64,000 bases of DNA from Candidatus Hydrogenedentota bacterium (GCA_013359265.1 JABWCD010000006.1:62001-126000); one strand, 5' to 3'. Positions 1-8,711 are shown, counted from the stretch's first letter. The notes: generated by a model from the letters alone, not told the origin. Program-made: numbers and translations.

Positions 1-2
1 CC

Positions 3-185
3 AAGGGGCTCTGGAAGGGCAAGCCTTTGGAAAGTATCTGGCGTAAGACCCACGACGAAGGGGTGACCCTCCACATCGGCCGGCAGGCAAGAGCTCCGGA
101 CGCACAGAACACGTGCGTCACTAACGATCAGGGGATGATCTATACCTTTGGCAAGCTGCTCCTCGCCAACGGCGGCACTCGATGA
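3..185 (+). CDS. 3' end of an unrecognised gene (partial)
   Basis: An open frame enters from the left edge and stops at 183-185, giving about 60 codons without a start. The translation looks protein-like (begins KGLWKGKPLE, ends KLLLANGGTR), but I recognise no family. Its end coincides with the point (about 180) where similarity to the TetR gene at 15.4-16.0 kb begins on the other strand, so it may have been cut by the same rearrangement. It could equally be a chance frame. Confidence 0.25.
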   Translation, partial: KGLWKGKPLESIWRKTHDEGVTLHIGRQARAPDAQNTCVTNDQGMIYTFGKLLLANGGTR

Positions 186-375
186 GCCCCAGCAGAGCAT
201 CGATGATTACGTCCTTACGCTCGAAATGCCGGTAGAGCGCGGAAGGGAGAAGGCCGACACGTCGGGCGACGGCGCCCAAATTCAGCCCCTTCATACCTTT
301 TCTGGAAACCACAACTAACGCCGCCTCCAGGATCTGCTCCGGGCGGACCTCGGTATCGAGCTTTTCTTTGGTCAT
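121..375 (-). pseudogene. Truncated duplicate of the efflux-operon TetR regulator
   Basis: The first ~65 residues from MTKEKLDTEV follow the TetR-family protein at 15385-16035 closely, including the whole N-terminal helix-turn-helix (GLNLGAVARRVG, LYRHFERKD). After ALLGLIE the similarity stops and an unrelated tail of about 18 residues follows. DNA similarity spans about 180-405 against 15840-16066 and includes the upstream palindrome. The ligand-binding and dimerisation domain is missing, so this is a remnant of a duplication. If expressed it might still bind the operator. Confidence 0.8.
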
Positions 376-389
376 ATCGCCATCATTTA

Positions 390-405
390 GTGAAACTATA
401 TTCAC
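390..405. promoter_or_regulatory. Candidate TetR operator, copy 1
   Basis: GTGAA-actata-TTCAC, a 16-bp inverted repeat 14 bp upstream of the truncated TetR copy. The same GTGAA-N6-TTCAC pattern lies before the intact TetR (16051-16066) and the HlyD gene (14081-14096). Confidence 0.65.
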
Positions 406-626
406 ATTATATTGTTTATGGTGCGCGATGGAGAGCTTGTCAAGCTGGCCGACCTAGACACGGGAGAGTTGATTTATTGCTAATATGAAGGATTTACGGT
501 ACTTTTTTTCAAAAGCAATGCCTTGATTCAGCCTTATATACTTATTAAATGGCAATTTAGTGAACATACTTTCGCTTAATTCGAAACGCCAGAGAGCGCT
601 TGACAACGGGTAGATACTGAGGTATA

Positions 627-660
627 GTGAATGCATATTCAATAATGAATTGTAATTCAT
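627..660. promoter_or_regulatory. Two tandem operator-like palindromes upstream of the TetR-Rnk gene
   Basis: At 627-642 GTGAA-tgcata-TTCAA matches the GTGAA-N6-TTCAC operator in 9 of 10 arm bases. At 645-660 lies a second palindrome, ATGAATT-gt-AATTCAT, which also has TGAA-N6-TTCA geometry. Both lie just before the ribosome site (about 665-670) of the gene at 680. The rest of 406-626 is AT-rich with no supported gene and may hold the promoter. Confidence 0.55.
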
Positions 661-679
661 TTCTACGGAGATATGAAAA

Positions 680-1747
680 ATGATGTCCGGTCAAGAGATC
701 AATGCGGGAGGCAAGAAGCGGCGACAGCCCGTGGACAGTGCGATTCTTGATGCTGCCGAACAGGTGTTCGGATGGAAGGGATATCAGCAGACGACCATGG
801 AAGCTTTGGCTCGCGAGGCGAGAATCTCGGTAGGAACGCTGTACAACCTCTTCAAGAGCAAGGAAGACATTTACGGGCGAGTCGTTCAACGAGTTGGCGA
901 GTTTGTTGTCCGCCGTATCGAGCCTTTAGCTCGTGCCAGTGATCCTGAGGCGGCGGCTCTCGACGTTATTCGGCTTCGTTTGTGCAACTACGTGAATGAC
1001 CGTCTGTTCTTTCAGCCCTTCTGCTTTCCAGCCTACTTGGGTCTGCAGCCGGAGCCCGCGCGTCTTGGACCCGAGGTCAACCGGCTCTATCAGCAGTATG
1101 TGGATCTTGTCGAACAGATCTTCGGACGATGTCTCGAGAAAGCTGGGCAGACGGGGACTCCTGGAATGAAGATGGCGGTTTGCCTCGAAGGCATGATAAC
1201 TGCCTTTATGGGCTATTGGTCAGAACCGTTACAGTCGGACAATCTCGCCAAGGTCGCGCGGCACATGAAGACCGTGCTGCTTCGCGGTATAGCGCCTGCG
1301 GTCGACCAACCGGAGAGCGATACGGTAGCGGAGTCTCGTGCGATTTACATCAGCCGCTACGACCTGGAACGCCTGAGTGAACTTATCAAGGTAGTGCGTG
1401 CCTTCGGCAAAGAGGAGAATCAGAAATACGCCGACATCTTGGACGATGAGCTGAAACATGCCCGCGTCACGAGTCCGCGAGAGGTGCCGCCAGATGTAGT
1501 AACCATGAACTCCAAGGTGCGGGTCGCAAATCCCACTACGGGTACCGACCGAGTCTATACCCTGGTATTTCCGCGGAACGCCGATTCAGCGCCCGAGAAC
1601 ATCTCCATCCTAAGCCCACTTGGAACCGCAGTTTTTGGCCGGCGATTGGGTGATGTCTTTACCGTGGACGCGGGGGAGGATGCCCAGATGTATGAGATTA
1701 CCCAGATGCTTTATCAGCCGGAGGCATCCGGTGATTACCATCTGTAA
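680..1747 (+). CDS. TetR-family repressor fused to an Rnk/GreA-type C-terminal domain
   Basis: A 355-residue protein. Residues ~18-75 form a TetR helix-turn-helix (ILDAAEQVFG, SVGTLYNLFKSKEDIY), and the following helices to ~200 fit the effector-binding half. Residues ~225-355 are a GreA/GreB/Rnk-type region: a short helical pair, then the FKBP-like barrel with VPPDVVTMNS, LVFPR, ISILSPLGTAVFG and YQPEA. Rnk/Gre factors act on RNA polymerase or nucleotide metabolism, so the product may couple DNA binding to polymerase contact (inference). The start has ACGGAG about 10 bases upstream. Two other Rnk-type genes follow at 1791 and 3832. The fusion is one open frame with no sign of an assembly join. 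Confidence 0.85.
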   Translation: MMSGQEINAGGKKRRQPVDSAILDAAEQVFGWKGYQQTTMEALAREARISVGTLYNLFKSKEDIYGRVVQRVGEFVVRRIEPLARASDPEAAALDVIRLRLCNYVNDRLFFQPFCFPAYLGLQPEPARLGPEVNRLYQQYVDLVEQIFGRCLEKAGQTGTPGMKMAVCLEGMITAFMGYWSEPLQSDNLAKVARHMKTVLLRGIAPAVDQPESDTVAESRAIYISRYDLERLSELIKVVRAFGKEENQKYADILDDELKHARVTSPREVPPDVVTMNSKVRVANPTTGTDRVYTLVFPRNADSAPENISILSPLGTAVFGRRLGDVFTVDAGEDAQMYEITQMLYQPEASGDYHL

Positions 1748-1790
1748 TTTCCGGCAAACCATTCAGCGAAGAGGTCAAAGGAGCAGTCAC

Positions 1791-2210
1791 ATGGAAAAGC
1801 ACATCTTCATTACGGCACTGGACAGACACCGTATCATGGACTGTCTATCGGTTCTTTCGGAGTCTCCCGACAAGCGAGACCTGGCCTATATTCAATACCT
1901 TGAAAAAGAGATCAAGCGCGCCCAAGTCGTTCTTGACCCAGTTGAAATGCCCGCCGACGTTATCACGATGCGTTCCAGCGCCAAGCTGAGAGACATGACG
2001 AGCGGAGCGCTATTGGATTGCACCTTGGTGTACCCCTCGGAACGTGACCCGGAAAAAGGTCTCATTTCCGTACTCGCTCCCTTGGGCGCGGCGATGATCG
2101 GGTACAAAGCCGGGGATTCCTTCGAAGTGGATTTGCCCAAAGGGCGGACGCAATTTCTGATCGAGGCAATAACGTACCAGCCAGAATCGGCAGGCGATCA
2201 GTACGTCTAA
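1791..2210 (+). CDS. Rnk/GreA-type transcription factor-like protein
   Basis: A 139-residue protein of the GreA/GreB-Rnk superfamily: an N-terminal helical hairpin (residues ~8-45) followed by the FKBP-like domain with EMPADVITMRS, LVYPSE, ISVLAPLGAAMIG and YQPESAGD. The hairpin is shorter than the coiled coil of true GreA, which suits Rnk-like proteins that bind RNA polymerase without cleavage stimulation. The start has AAAGGAG 7 bases upstream. It lies 43 bp after the TetR-Rnk fusion, its closest domain relative here, so the two are probably co-transcribed. Confidence 0.85.
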   Translation: MEKHIFITALDRHRIMDCLSVLSESPDKRDLAYIQYLEKEIKRAQVVLDPVEMPADVITMRSSAKLRDMTSGALLDCTLVYPSERDPEKGLISVLAPLGAAMIGYKAGDSFEVDLPKGRTQFLIEAITYQPESAGDQYV

Positions 2211-2505
2211 ACGCACGCTCGTGCGGGCGCCTATTCCCGCTGGGAAACGAACGTTTACTACGTTCGAAGAAGCCTTCCGCCGTTGGAAGAAGATAAGCCC
2301 GGAAGTCTGGTTGCTTACGACGTTGATGCAACTGTTTACGGCAGTCTACGGCGCTACTGGCAAGGTTCGATGACTACCCGCAAACGTCTACGAGAAAACG
2401 CGGAGGCTTTCTTGGGTAGATGCACAGGTTGGAGTGCGCATCAATTAGGAAGCCAAAAACAAGGTTCACGATGTCGGTACTGGTAGTGTAAAGAGGAGCC
2501 ACGCC
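2211..2505. other. Intergenic stretch
   Basis: No supported gene. A short inverted repeat (CGAACG-7-CGTTCG, about 2248-2266) is the only structure I see. It could separate the Rnk-type gene from the sugar-nucleotide gene, but it lacks a clear U tract. Confidence 0.4.
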
Positions 2506-3564
2506 ATGACTACGATCCGAAATGCAAACATGACCCGCAGGCAATCCTGGGGAATCGACGCTCCCAGCGAAACAGCGTCCCGATGGGCGATCGTCTTGGC
2601 CGGGGGAAATGGGAGCCGGATGCGCCCGTTTATCGAAAATTGGCTTGGCGAACCTCGCCCAAAACAATACTGTACGTTCGTGGGGACCCGCTCGATGCTG
2701 AAACACACGGTGGACCGTGCGGCCGAACTCGTACCAGCTGAGCAAATCATCACGATCATAGGCAAAGGACACCGCTCCTTTCTCGAGACCGAGTTCCCCC
2801 CTCTGCCGGGGAAGGTCATTGAACAGCCCAAGGATTGCGGAACAGCGGTAGGGATCTTTGTCCCACTCAGTTACATCATGGCAGAAGACCCGGAAGCTGT
2901 CGTCTTAGTGCTACCCTCGGATCACTACGTCTTTCCGGAAAAAGCATTTCTCAGCCACGCCTTGGGCGGGTACATGCTGGCTCGGGCTCATGAGGATCGC
3001 CTAATTCTGTTCGGAGCACCTGCAACCCGGCCCGAGACAGATTACGGATGGATTCTACCTTCGAGTTCAAAGAGAACGATAGTCGCCGGCGGTGCACTGC
3101 GGACGACGCGCGCCGTTAAGCATTTCCACGAGAAACCCGGACATGACGAGGCTACGGAATTACTTGCCATGGGCTGTTTGTGGAACACCATGATTGTCGC
3201 CGGCACGGCGAGAGCATTCTGGAAGCTCGGCTGGCAACTGCTTCCCCAGATGATGGAGCGCATTCACAACCTGCGGCTGGTGCTTCGAGGCGTCCGCTCC
3301 GGGGCAGGGACTTCCCGGGAGGAAGCCGATGCGCTTCATGACGTGTTTATTGGAATGCGATCGTACGACTTTTCGCGAGACCTACTGCAGCGGGCGACCG
3401 CGTGGACCAAGTCCGTCACCATGGATGGAGTCGAGTGGTGCGACTGGGGCCGTCCGGAACGCGTTGCGGCCACATTGAGGCAGCTCCAATTACGTCCGGC
3501 ATTCCCGCCTCAACTGGCGAACGCGGTCGGACGAGCCCGGGAAGAATTCAGGATTCCACCGTGA
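2506..3564 (+). CDS. Mannose-1-phosphate guanylyltransferase-like nucleotidyltransferase
   Basis: A 352-residue cytoplasmic NTP_transferase-fold enzyme, expected to make GDP-mannose from GTP and mannose-1-phosphate. The nucleotide-binding signature LAGGNGSRMRPF is at residues ~28-39, with PKQYC (~55), LPSDHYVF (~145) and the sugar-site FHEKP (~206). It lacks the C-terminal cupin isomerase domain of bifunctional ManC enzymes. GAGGAG precedes the start. No capsule or LPS genes adjoin; instead it sits among Rnk-type and PTS genes, so its pathway here is unclear. Exact sugar and nucleotide specificity cannot be read from sequence alone. Confidence 0.85.
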   Translation: MTTIRNANMTRRQSWGIDAPSETASRWAIVLAGGNGSRMRPFIENWLGEPRPKQYCTFVGTRSMLKHTVDRAAELVPAEQIITIIGKGHRSFLETEFPPLPGKVIEQPKDCGTAVGIFVPLSYIMAEDPEAVVLVLPSDHYVFPEKAFLSHALGGYMLARAHEDRLILFGAPATRPETDYGWILPSSSKRTIVAGGALRTTRAVKHFHEKPGHDEATELLAMGCLWNTMIVAGTARAFWKLGWQLLPQMMERIHNLRLVLRGVRSGAGTSREEADALHDVFIGMRSYDFSRDLLQRATAWTKSVTMDGVEWCDWGRPERVAATLRQLQLRPAFPPQLANAVGRAREEFRIPP

Positions 3565-3601
3565 ACTTCCCACAACAATCTTGCGGGGAGGACATAGCCG
3601 T

Positions 3602-3778
3602 ATGGCAATGGCGACCATTACCGCGATGCAGGCTAGACAGCGTGCCTCGATCCGTCCTTCCGCGCTCATTCCGATTTCCCAGGACCCAGAGTGGAAGAAG
3701 TGCGGGATGCGTCGAAAGTCTGGAATCCTTTGCCAATTATCTGATTTCGGCAATCTATTGCGCCGGACGATCCGGTAG
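3602..3778 (+). CDS. Possible small ORF (58 aa)
   Basis: Starts MAMATITAMQ and is preceded by GGGGAGG at about 9 bases, which is better ribosome-site support than most frames of this length. There are no recognisable domains; it is basic with three cysteines or fewer. It fills most of the 267 bp between the guanylyltransferase and the next Rnk-type gene. It may be a chance frame. Confidence 0.3.
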   Translation: MAMATITAMQARQRASIRPSALIPISQDPEWKKCGMRRKSGILCQLSDFGNLLRRTIR

Positions 3779-3831
3779 TAATGGTCGTCTCTCGTAGACA
3801 ATCGGGTCGTCCAACCGAAAGGAGTTATCGT

Positions 3832-4251
3832 ATGAGCGAAAGAGAGGCTGTTATAAGTGAATTCGATCGGGCGCGGCTGCGAGAGGTGATCGATACGATT
3901 AGGACGCAAAGCGACATACGTCAGTGGTCGAGGGGGGACAGACTTCAGGAGAAATTGACCACTTCGACGACACTGTCCCCATCGGAAATCCCTGCAGACG
4001 TGATCACGATGAACTCGATCGCGCGCGTTCGCGACCTCGAATCGCAGAAAGAGGGGGTTTACAACCTTGTTTTTCCCTCGGATAGCAAGCCTATGGAGGG
4101 ACGGGTGTCCGTGCTTTCCTTTCTTGGTATTGCGCTGTTCGGTTCCCGCATTGGCGACGTGGTCGAATGGGACACCCGGAAGACGCGCAGGTCGTTGGAA
4201 GTTGTGGAAATCATCTATCAGCCGGAAGCGGCAAGGCATTGGACTCTATGA
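3832..4251 (+). CDS. Rnk/GreA-type transcription factor-like protein, second stand-alone copy
   Basis: A 139-residue paralogue of the protein at 1791 and of the C-terminus of the TetR fusion: SEIPADVITMNS, NLVFPSDS, VSVLSFLGIALFG and YQPEA occur in the same order. AAAGGAG lies about 8 bases before the ATG. Three copies of this domain within 4 kb suggest either duplication or a dosage role. The family regulates RNA polymerase or nucleotide pools in stress. Confidence 0.85.
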   Translation: MSEREAVISEFDRARLREVIDTIRTQSDIRQWSRGDRLQEKLTTSTTLSPSEIPADVITMNSIARVRDLESQKEGVYNLVFPSDSKPMEGRVSVLSFLGIALFGSRIGDVVEWDTRKTRRSLEVVEIIYQPEAARHWTL

Positions 4252-4503
4252 ACGGAAATCCAAGATGACACGGCCAACGCCTATAGGACGTTTGACAGCG
4301 AAACAACCAGTCTCCTTGAAACACTACAGGACGTCCCTGCTCGCGACCCACACAGCGCGTCTCGGCGGGAGAGGTAGATGGTTTCAAGCGGTTGCATATT
4401 GGATACGGGATGGCATACCACTATTTGCATAGGGATATGATATACCCCTTTGGGGCAATGTAGATTCTATGGCCCCCCTTTATTCAGGGCATGGAAGGTC
4501 GTG
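4252..4503. other. Intergenic stretch
   Basis: About 250 bp without a supported gene. It is more AT-rich towards the right end and probably holds the promoter for the membrane protein gene that follows. I see no clear terminator. Confidence 0.35.
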
Positions 4504-5139
4504 ATGGAAACCAGCATTTTGTTAACGGGCGTTTTAGTGTTCTTTGCGCGAATTCTCGACGTCGCCATGGGGACGCTTCGAACCATGATGACCGTTCAAG
4601 GCCGTACACTAATTGCCTTCTCTTTGGGATTCGTGGAGGTCATCATCTGGATTCTCGTGGTCAGTGCTGTCGTGAGTCAAATCAAAGAGTCACCGGCATT
4701 GATTCTGTTCTACGCGTTTGGCTTCGCCAGCGGGAATGTAGTCGGCATCCTGGTTGAGGCGAGGCTCGCACTCGGAAACGTCTCACTGAAAGTGATCTCC
4801 AGGAAGGAAGGAAACACCTTGGCCGACAAGCTTCGAGCGGCCGGTCAGCCGGTGACCGTCTTCGCGGGTATGGGAATGCATGGGCCCGTCCATCAGCTCT
4901 TTGTGGTCTGCCGGCGGCGGGACGTAAACCACCTACTTGCGGTCGTCAAGAGCGTCGATGCGAACGCTTTCATCATCACGGAAATGGTCAAGGACGTCAA
5001 TAAGTTTCTGAACCCGATTCGTATTCCGTTCGATTCCCTGCGATCGGATTCGAAAACAGACAGCGCAGCCACGCTAGCGACCAATCGGGCCCTGCCCGCT
5101 GGAATCTGCGGGAGCGAGGGTGACTGCGCAGACGAGTGA
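4504..5139 (+). CDS. UPF0316/DUF2179-type membrane protein
   Basis: A 211-residue protein. Residues 1-~85 contain three hydrophobic segments (ILLTGVLVFFARIL, FVEVIIWILVVSAVV, ILFYAFGFASGNVVGI), matching the membrane part of UPF0316 (YebE-like) proteins. A soluble DUF2179-like region follows (residues ~90-165; GMHGPVHQLFVVC, FIITE). The family function is unknown. The start was chosen at the ATG with AAGG 5 bases upstream; the adjacent GTG at 4501 is an alternative. The C-terminal ~35 residues look like a nonconserved tail and overlap the next gene by 20 bp. Confidence 0.8.
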   Translation: METSILLTGVLVFFARILDVAMGTLRTMMTVQGRTLIAFSLGFVEVIIWILVVSAVVSQIKESPALILFYAFGFASGNVVGILVEARLALGNVSLKVISRKEGNTLADKLRAAGQPVTVFAGMGMHGPVHQLFVVCRRRDVNHLLAVVKSVDANAFIITEMVKDVNKFLNPIRIPFDSLRSDSKTDSAATLATNRALPAGICGSEGDCADE

Positions 5140-5812
5140 CACCAGGATGACCGCGCTGAGAATAAAGAGAGACCCTAATAGCGTCGGAAAAATCAGACAG
5201 AGGGGAAGACCTTTGCTGCTGGTAATGACGACTGGTCATTCCACGCTCACGATCGAGGAATTCATCCGTCTTCTTGAGGCACACAGGGCAACTTGCGTCG
5301 TGGATGTTCGCACGGTGCCGCGGTCCCGGCACAACCCGCAATTCAACAAGGATTCGCTACCAGGCTCGTTGAAGAAGGTCGGTTTGGGATACGTACACAT
5401 GCCAGGGCTCGGCGGCCTACGTTATGCGAAGCGCGATTCGATCAACGCTGGCTGGCGCAATGCCTCCTTTCGCGGTTATGCCGATTACATGCAAACGCCA
5501 GAATTCGCCCAGAGCCTCGAAGAATTGATCCAGTTGGCGAAGAAGGAGCAAATCGTCCTGATGTGCGCTGAAGCGGTGCCGTGGCGCTGTCATCGCTCAC
5601 TCATCGCAGACGCCTTGCTCGTTCGCGGGATTCGCACCGAGGAGATCACAAGTGTCACTCGCCGTCAGGTTCATACCCTCACGCCCTTCGCCAAAGTTCG
5701 TGGCATCGCGATTACATATCCGACTGAGGCGTTAGGGAACACGGAAAAGAAACCGCCTGCTGAACGCTCACGGCCAAAGCCCAAAGCGAAGACCACACCT
5801 GGAGAAGGTTAA
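5120..5812 (+). CDS. DUF488-family protein
   Basis: A 230-residue DUF488 protein. Family hallmarks in order: TTGHSTLTIEEF, VVDVRTVPRSRHNP, FN, LGGLR, WRNASFRGYADYM, and the cysteine-bearing LMCAEAVPWRCHRSLIADAL. The last ~30 residues are a basic, proline-rich extension. The biochemical role is unknown; a nucleic-acid or nucleotide-related function has been guessed for the family. The start is either the GTG at 5120 (after GGGAGCGAGG) or the ATG at 5147. The 20-bp overlap with the UPF0316 gene suggests translational coupling. Confidence 0.85.
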   Translation: MTAQTSDTRMTALRIKRDPNSVGKIRQRGRPLLLVMTTGHSTLTIEEFIRLLEAHRATCVVDVRTVPRSRHNPQFNKDSLPGSLKKVGLGYVHMPGLGGLRYAKRDSINAGWRNASFRGYADYMQTPEFAQSLEELIQLAKKEQIVLMCAEAVPWRCHRSLIADALLVRGIRTEEITSVTRRQVHTLTPFAKVRGIAITYPTEALGNTEKKPPAERSRPKPKAKTTPGEG

Positions 5813-5821
5813 ACCGTGTAG

Positions 5822-5992
5822 ACAAACATACTCACGCAGGAACTGCTCGACAAGATGGACGCCTACTGGCGTGCAGCGAACTATCTGTCGGTCGGCCGGA
5901 ATCATTTACAGGAGAATCGGCTGCTAAAGACGCTAAACTACGCGCCCAAGAGGATCGCTATCGCTCCAGTGTACATCGAGGAAAAACAATGA
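5822..5992 (+). pseudogene. Phosphoketolase N-terminal remnant
   Basis: The frame after the stop at 5819-5821 reads [19 protein letters not shown], then HLQENRLLK, matching the conserved start of xylulose-5-P/fructose-6-P phosphoketolase (family pattern [30 protein letters not shown]). After about 35 codons it degenerates and stops at 5990-5992. A full enzyme has ~790 residues, so over 95% is gone. There is no start codon in place. It suggests that this block once carried a phosphoketolase gene ahead of the PTS enzyme I gene. Confidence 0.8.
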
Positions 5993-5993
5993 G

Positions 5994-7751
5994 GTGAACA
6001 TGACCAAGAACAGCCAAATTGCATCGATGATATTGGGCGAAGTGGCATCTTCAGGCGTGGCTCGAGGGCCTGCGCTGGTGTGCGCCTGCGCAGAACACGC
6101 GACAGGTCCGCGACGAGTGGTAAGCGAGACCGAGGCTCAAAAGGAAATGGAGAAGCTCGATGCCGCAATTTCCGAGGTAGAGATGGAGTTGTTGGATTTG
6201 CAGAAAAAAGTCCAGCAAAGAGTTGGAAAGGAAGAGGCAGCGATTTTTGAGGCGCAAATTCTTCTTTTACACGACCCCTCACTCCGTGAGGAGATCAGTA
6301 CCCGATGTCTGATTGGGAAGATTAATATTGAGACCGCCGTGGACGAGGCTATTGAAAAAATGGCCTCCTTATTTATTCAGATTGAAGATCGTTACTTCCG
6401 CGAACGGGCGGCAGACGTGCGAGATGTCGGAAAACGATTACTCGACAATCTGACTAAAAGCCAGTCGCCGGGAATTCCTACCCTTTCTGGCGGCAGTGTG
6501 ATTGTCACCAGCGAGTTGTTACCTTCCGTTACGGCTCAGTTAGACAGTCAGAAGATTCGCGGATTGGTCGTGGAAAAGGGCGGACAAACCGCCCACGCCA
6601 CCATTCTCGCACGTGCGTTAGGCATCCCGTTACTGATTCACGTTTCGGACGCCACCAAACTGATCCGCACAGGCGACCGACTTATCATAGATGGTTTGGC
6701 GGGACGCGTATTTATCAATCCGACTTCGGCAATTCTCCGCGAGTATGATCAGTTGGAAGCGGATCTTCAGGCCCATAAGACGGATTTGCAGGGCCTGATT
6801 AAATTACCCACGGTGACGCGGGACGGCGTGGCGATCAAGCTGTGTGCCAACATCGGCAAATCAGCCGATGCGGCGGCGGCTGCGACGTTGAATGCCGATG
6901 GTATTGGGCTTTATCGGACCGAATTCGCCTTTTTCGTACAGGATCATCTTCCGTCGGAGGAAGAGCAATACGAGATATACCGCAGCACTGCGGACCGATT
7001 GAAGCCGCGCGAAGTAGTTATTCGAGTATTGGATATTGGCAGCGACAAGCTGCTCCAATACTTTCCACTTCCACTCGAAGCCAATCCGTCGTTGGGGTGC
7101 CGGGGTATACGGCTGTTGCTGGCTTATCCTGAGATTTTGCGGACTCAATTGCGCGCCATTTTTCGCCTGAGCGCGACTCACCCCGTCTCCATCCTTTTTC
7201 CCATGGTAGGTGGCATGGAAGAACTGCTCGCGGTCAAAGCGGCCATCGAAAGCGTGAAGGCAAGTCTAGCAGTCGAACACCAGCCGTTTAATCCTCGCGT
7301 TTCGATCGGCGCGATGATCGAGACCCCGTCTGCCGCGATCTTAATCTTGCGATTGGCCCAGGAAGTTGACTTCCTCAGTATCGGCACTAACGATCTCGTT
7401 CAGTATCTCTTGACTGCTGACCGAACGAGCAGCGAGGTGGCGTCCTATTACGAGCCTCTACACCCGGCCGTGCTGCAAGTGCTAGCGTCATTGGCGACCG
7501 CGGCCAAAGCGAAGTGCAAGAGCATTTCCGTTTGCGGCGAGATGGCGGGTAACCCGGCCTACACAAAACTGTTGCTCGGGCTGGGATTTCGAAGTCTTAG
7601 TGTCAGTCCCAGTGAGATTCTCGAGATCAAGAACACGATTCGTTCAACCCACCTGCAACAGGCCGAGGACTTCGTCAGGCGAATTCTTCAGTTAGATACG
7701 ATTCAGGAAATTAAGCAGTATCTCCGCGACGAGAAAGATCCGATGTATTGA
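5994..7751 (+). CDS. ptsI: PTS phosphoenolpyruvate-protein phosphotransferase (enzyme I)
   Basis: A 585-residue cytoplasmic enzyme that transfers phosphate from PEP to HPr. Order of domains: N-terminal helical HPr-binding domain, swivelling domain with the phospho-histidine in GGQTAHATILARALGIP (residues ~196-212), then the PEP-binding barrel with DGIGLYRTEF, GCRGIRLLL, SIGTNDLVQYLLTADR and the catalytic-cysteine motif VCGEMAGNP. The length is normal. The start is GTG 5994 or ATG 6000. There is no HPr or enzyme II gene nearby, so it is either a stand-alone copy or works with proteins encoded elsewhere. Confidence 0.93.
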   Translation: MNMTKNSQIASMILGEVASSGVARGPALVCACAEHATGPRRVVSETEAQKEMEKLDAAISEVEMELLDLQKKVQQRVGKEEAAIFEAQILLLHDPSLREEISTRCLIGKINIETAVDEAIEKMASLFIQIEDRYFRERAADVRDVGKRLLDNLTKSQSPGIPTLSGGSVIVTSELLPSVTAQLDSQKIRGLVVEKGGQTAHATILARALGIPLLIHVSDATKLIRTGDRLIIDGLAGRVFINPTSAILREYDQLEADLQAHKTDLQGLIKLPTVTRDGVAIKLCANIGKSADAAAAATLNADGIGLYRTEFAFFVQDHLPSEEEQYEIYRSTADRLKPREVVIRVLDIGSDKLLQYFPLPLEANPSLGCRGIRLLLAYPEILRTQLRAIFRLSATHPVSILFPMVGGMEELLAVKAAIESVKASLAVEHQPFNPRVSIGAMIETPSAAILILRLAQEVDFLSIGTNDLVQYLLTADRTSSEVASYYEPLHPAVLQVLASLATAAKAKCKSISVCGEMAGNPAYTKLLLGLGFRSLSVSPSEILEIKNTIRSTHLQQAEDFVRRILQLDTIQEIKQYLRDEKDPMY

Positions 7752-7945
7752 CCAATCGAACTAGAGGCAAGGTGTTTTGCGGCTGCGGAATTCGACGATG
7801 TATCTGACGGCGGGCTCACTCGAGAAATTACCGATGAACACGACCGAAAAGCCTGCCAACTGGAACTGGAGCTCACAAAGACGACACAACAATGTAAAAT
7901 TGGAATGGCAGACCTGGGGGCAATGGGCCATGACATAACTTGTTG
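7752..7945. other. Junction between ptsI and the truncated TolC gene
   Basis: An open + frame of 65 codons (7752-7949) follows the ptsI stop directly. It reads like coding sequence (ITDEHDRKACQLELEL) but has no start or ribosome site. It is probably a fragment of another gene left at a rearrangement breakpoint, since the TolC-like gene on the other strand is cut here as well. Confidence 0.3.
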
Positions 7946-8695
7946 TTAAACAAGGCTGATCACATCCATTTGGTGGCCATGTATTACAAGGATGTTAGCA
8001 GAATAGAGACGTTGCACAAGATCGAGATGGGCCTTTGCCCTTGAGAGGTTCTCCTCTGCGACGTTGTGTACCTGCGTTGCTGCGGCCGGGCGGTAGAAGC
8101 TGCTTTGGACTTCGAAGACAATATCTTGCCGTATGCGTTTGACGTCTCCTTCCGTGGCCCCGTTTAAGGCAAGCGCTCGTCTGAGCTCGGCAGCCCTGCG
8201 GCCTCCATCCGCAATCGTATAGCGTGCGGCAAACCCCGCAAGCCAATCGTTAGTAGGGCCATTTGAATCTGGTGTAACTAGTTGGGTAACGCCGCCGGGT
8301 AGAGTCGAACTGCGCAGGGACCGGTTCCAGCTTGACATGAAATTGACCTCGGGATAATAAAGCGCTTTGGCGATGCCAACCGTTTCGGTAGCGACTGTCA
8401 CGCCGTGTCGGGCTGCGAACTGCGCCGGATTCTGGTTCAAGGCGATTTCTAGGCACTCAGACAATGACAGGGCATCTTTCGACAACCCCCCTGATGAAGC
8501 GGCTAAGTCCGGGTCAAGGGTGCCATCCATGGAAGCCGGAGATGTCCGGACGTGCTGGCCCATCGCCAGCGGTACGTACTCGTCAACGCTCGGTGTGGAG
8601 ATTTGGCCCGGTGTCGCACACCCCGTAAAGAGCGTGACCAGGGCGAGAAGTACCGGCAGCGGCCGGATGTCGGATTTATCGTATTCACGAAGCAT
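7946..8695 (-). pseudogene. TolC-type outer membrane efflux protein, C-terminally truncated
   Basis: A 249-residue product with a lipoprotein-type signal (LLALVTLFTGC, lipobox Cys ~26), then the first outer-membrane-factor repeat (LSLSECLEIALNQNP, IAKALYYPEV, SWNRSLRSS, RQDIVFEVQSSFY, RAKAHLDLVQRLYSA). Family members have ~450-500 residues in two repeats; here the second repeat is missing and the frame ends in unrelated residues. The gene is last in the leftward efflux block. Without a complete outer-membrane channel, the system would need another TolC. Confidence 0.75.
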
Positions 8696-8711
8696 GCTTT
8701 TCGCCTCGATA

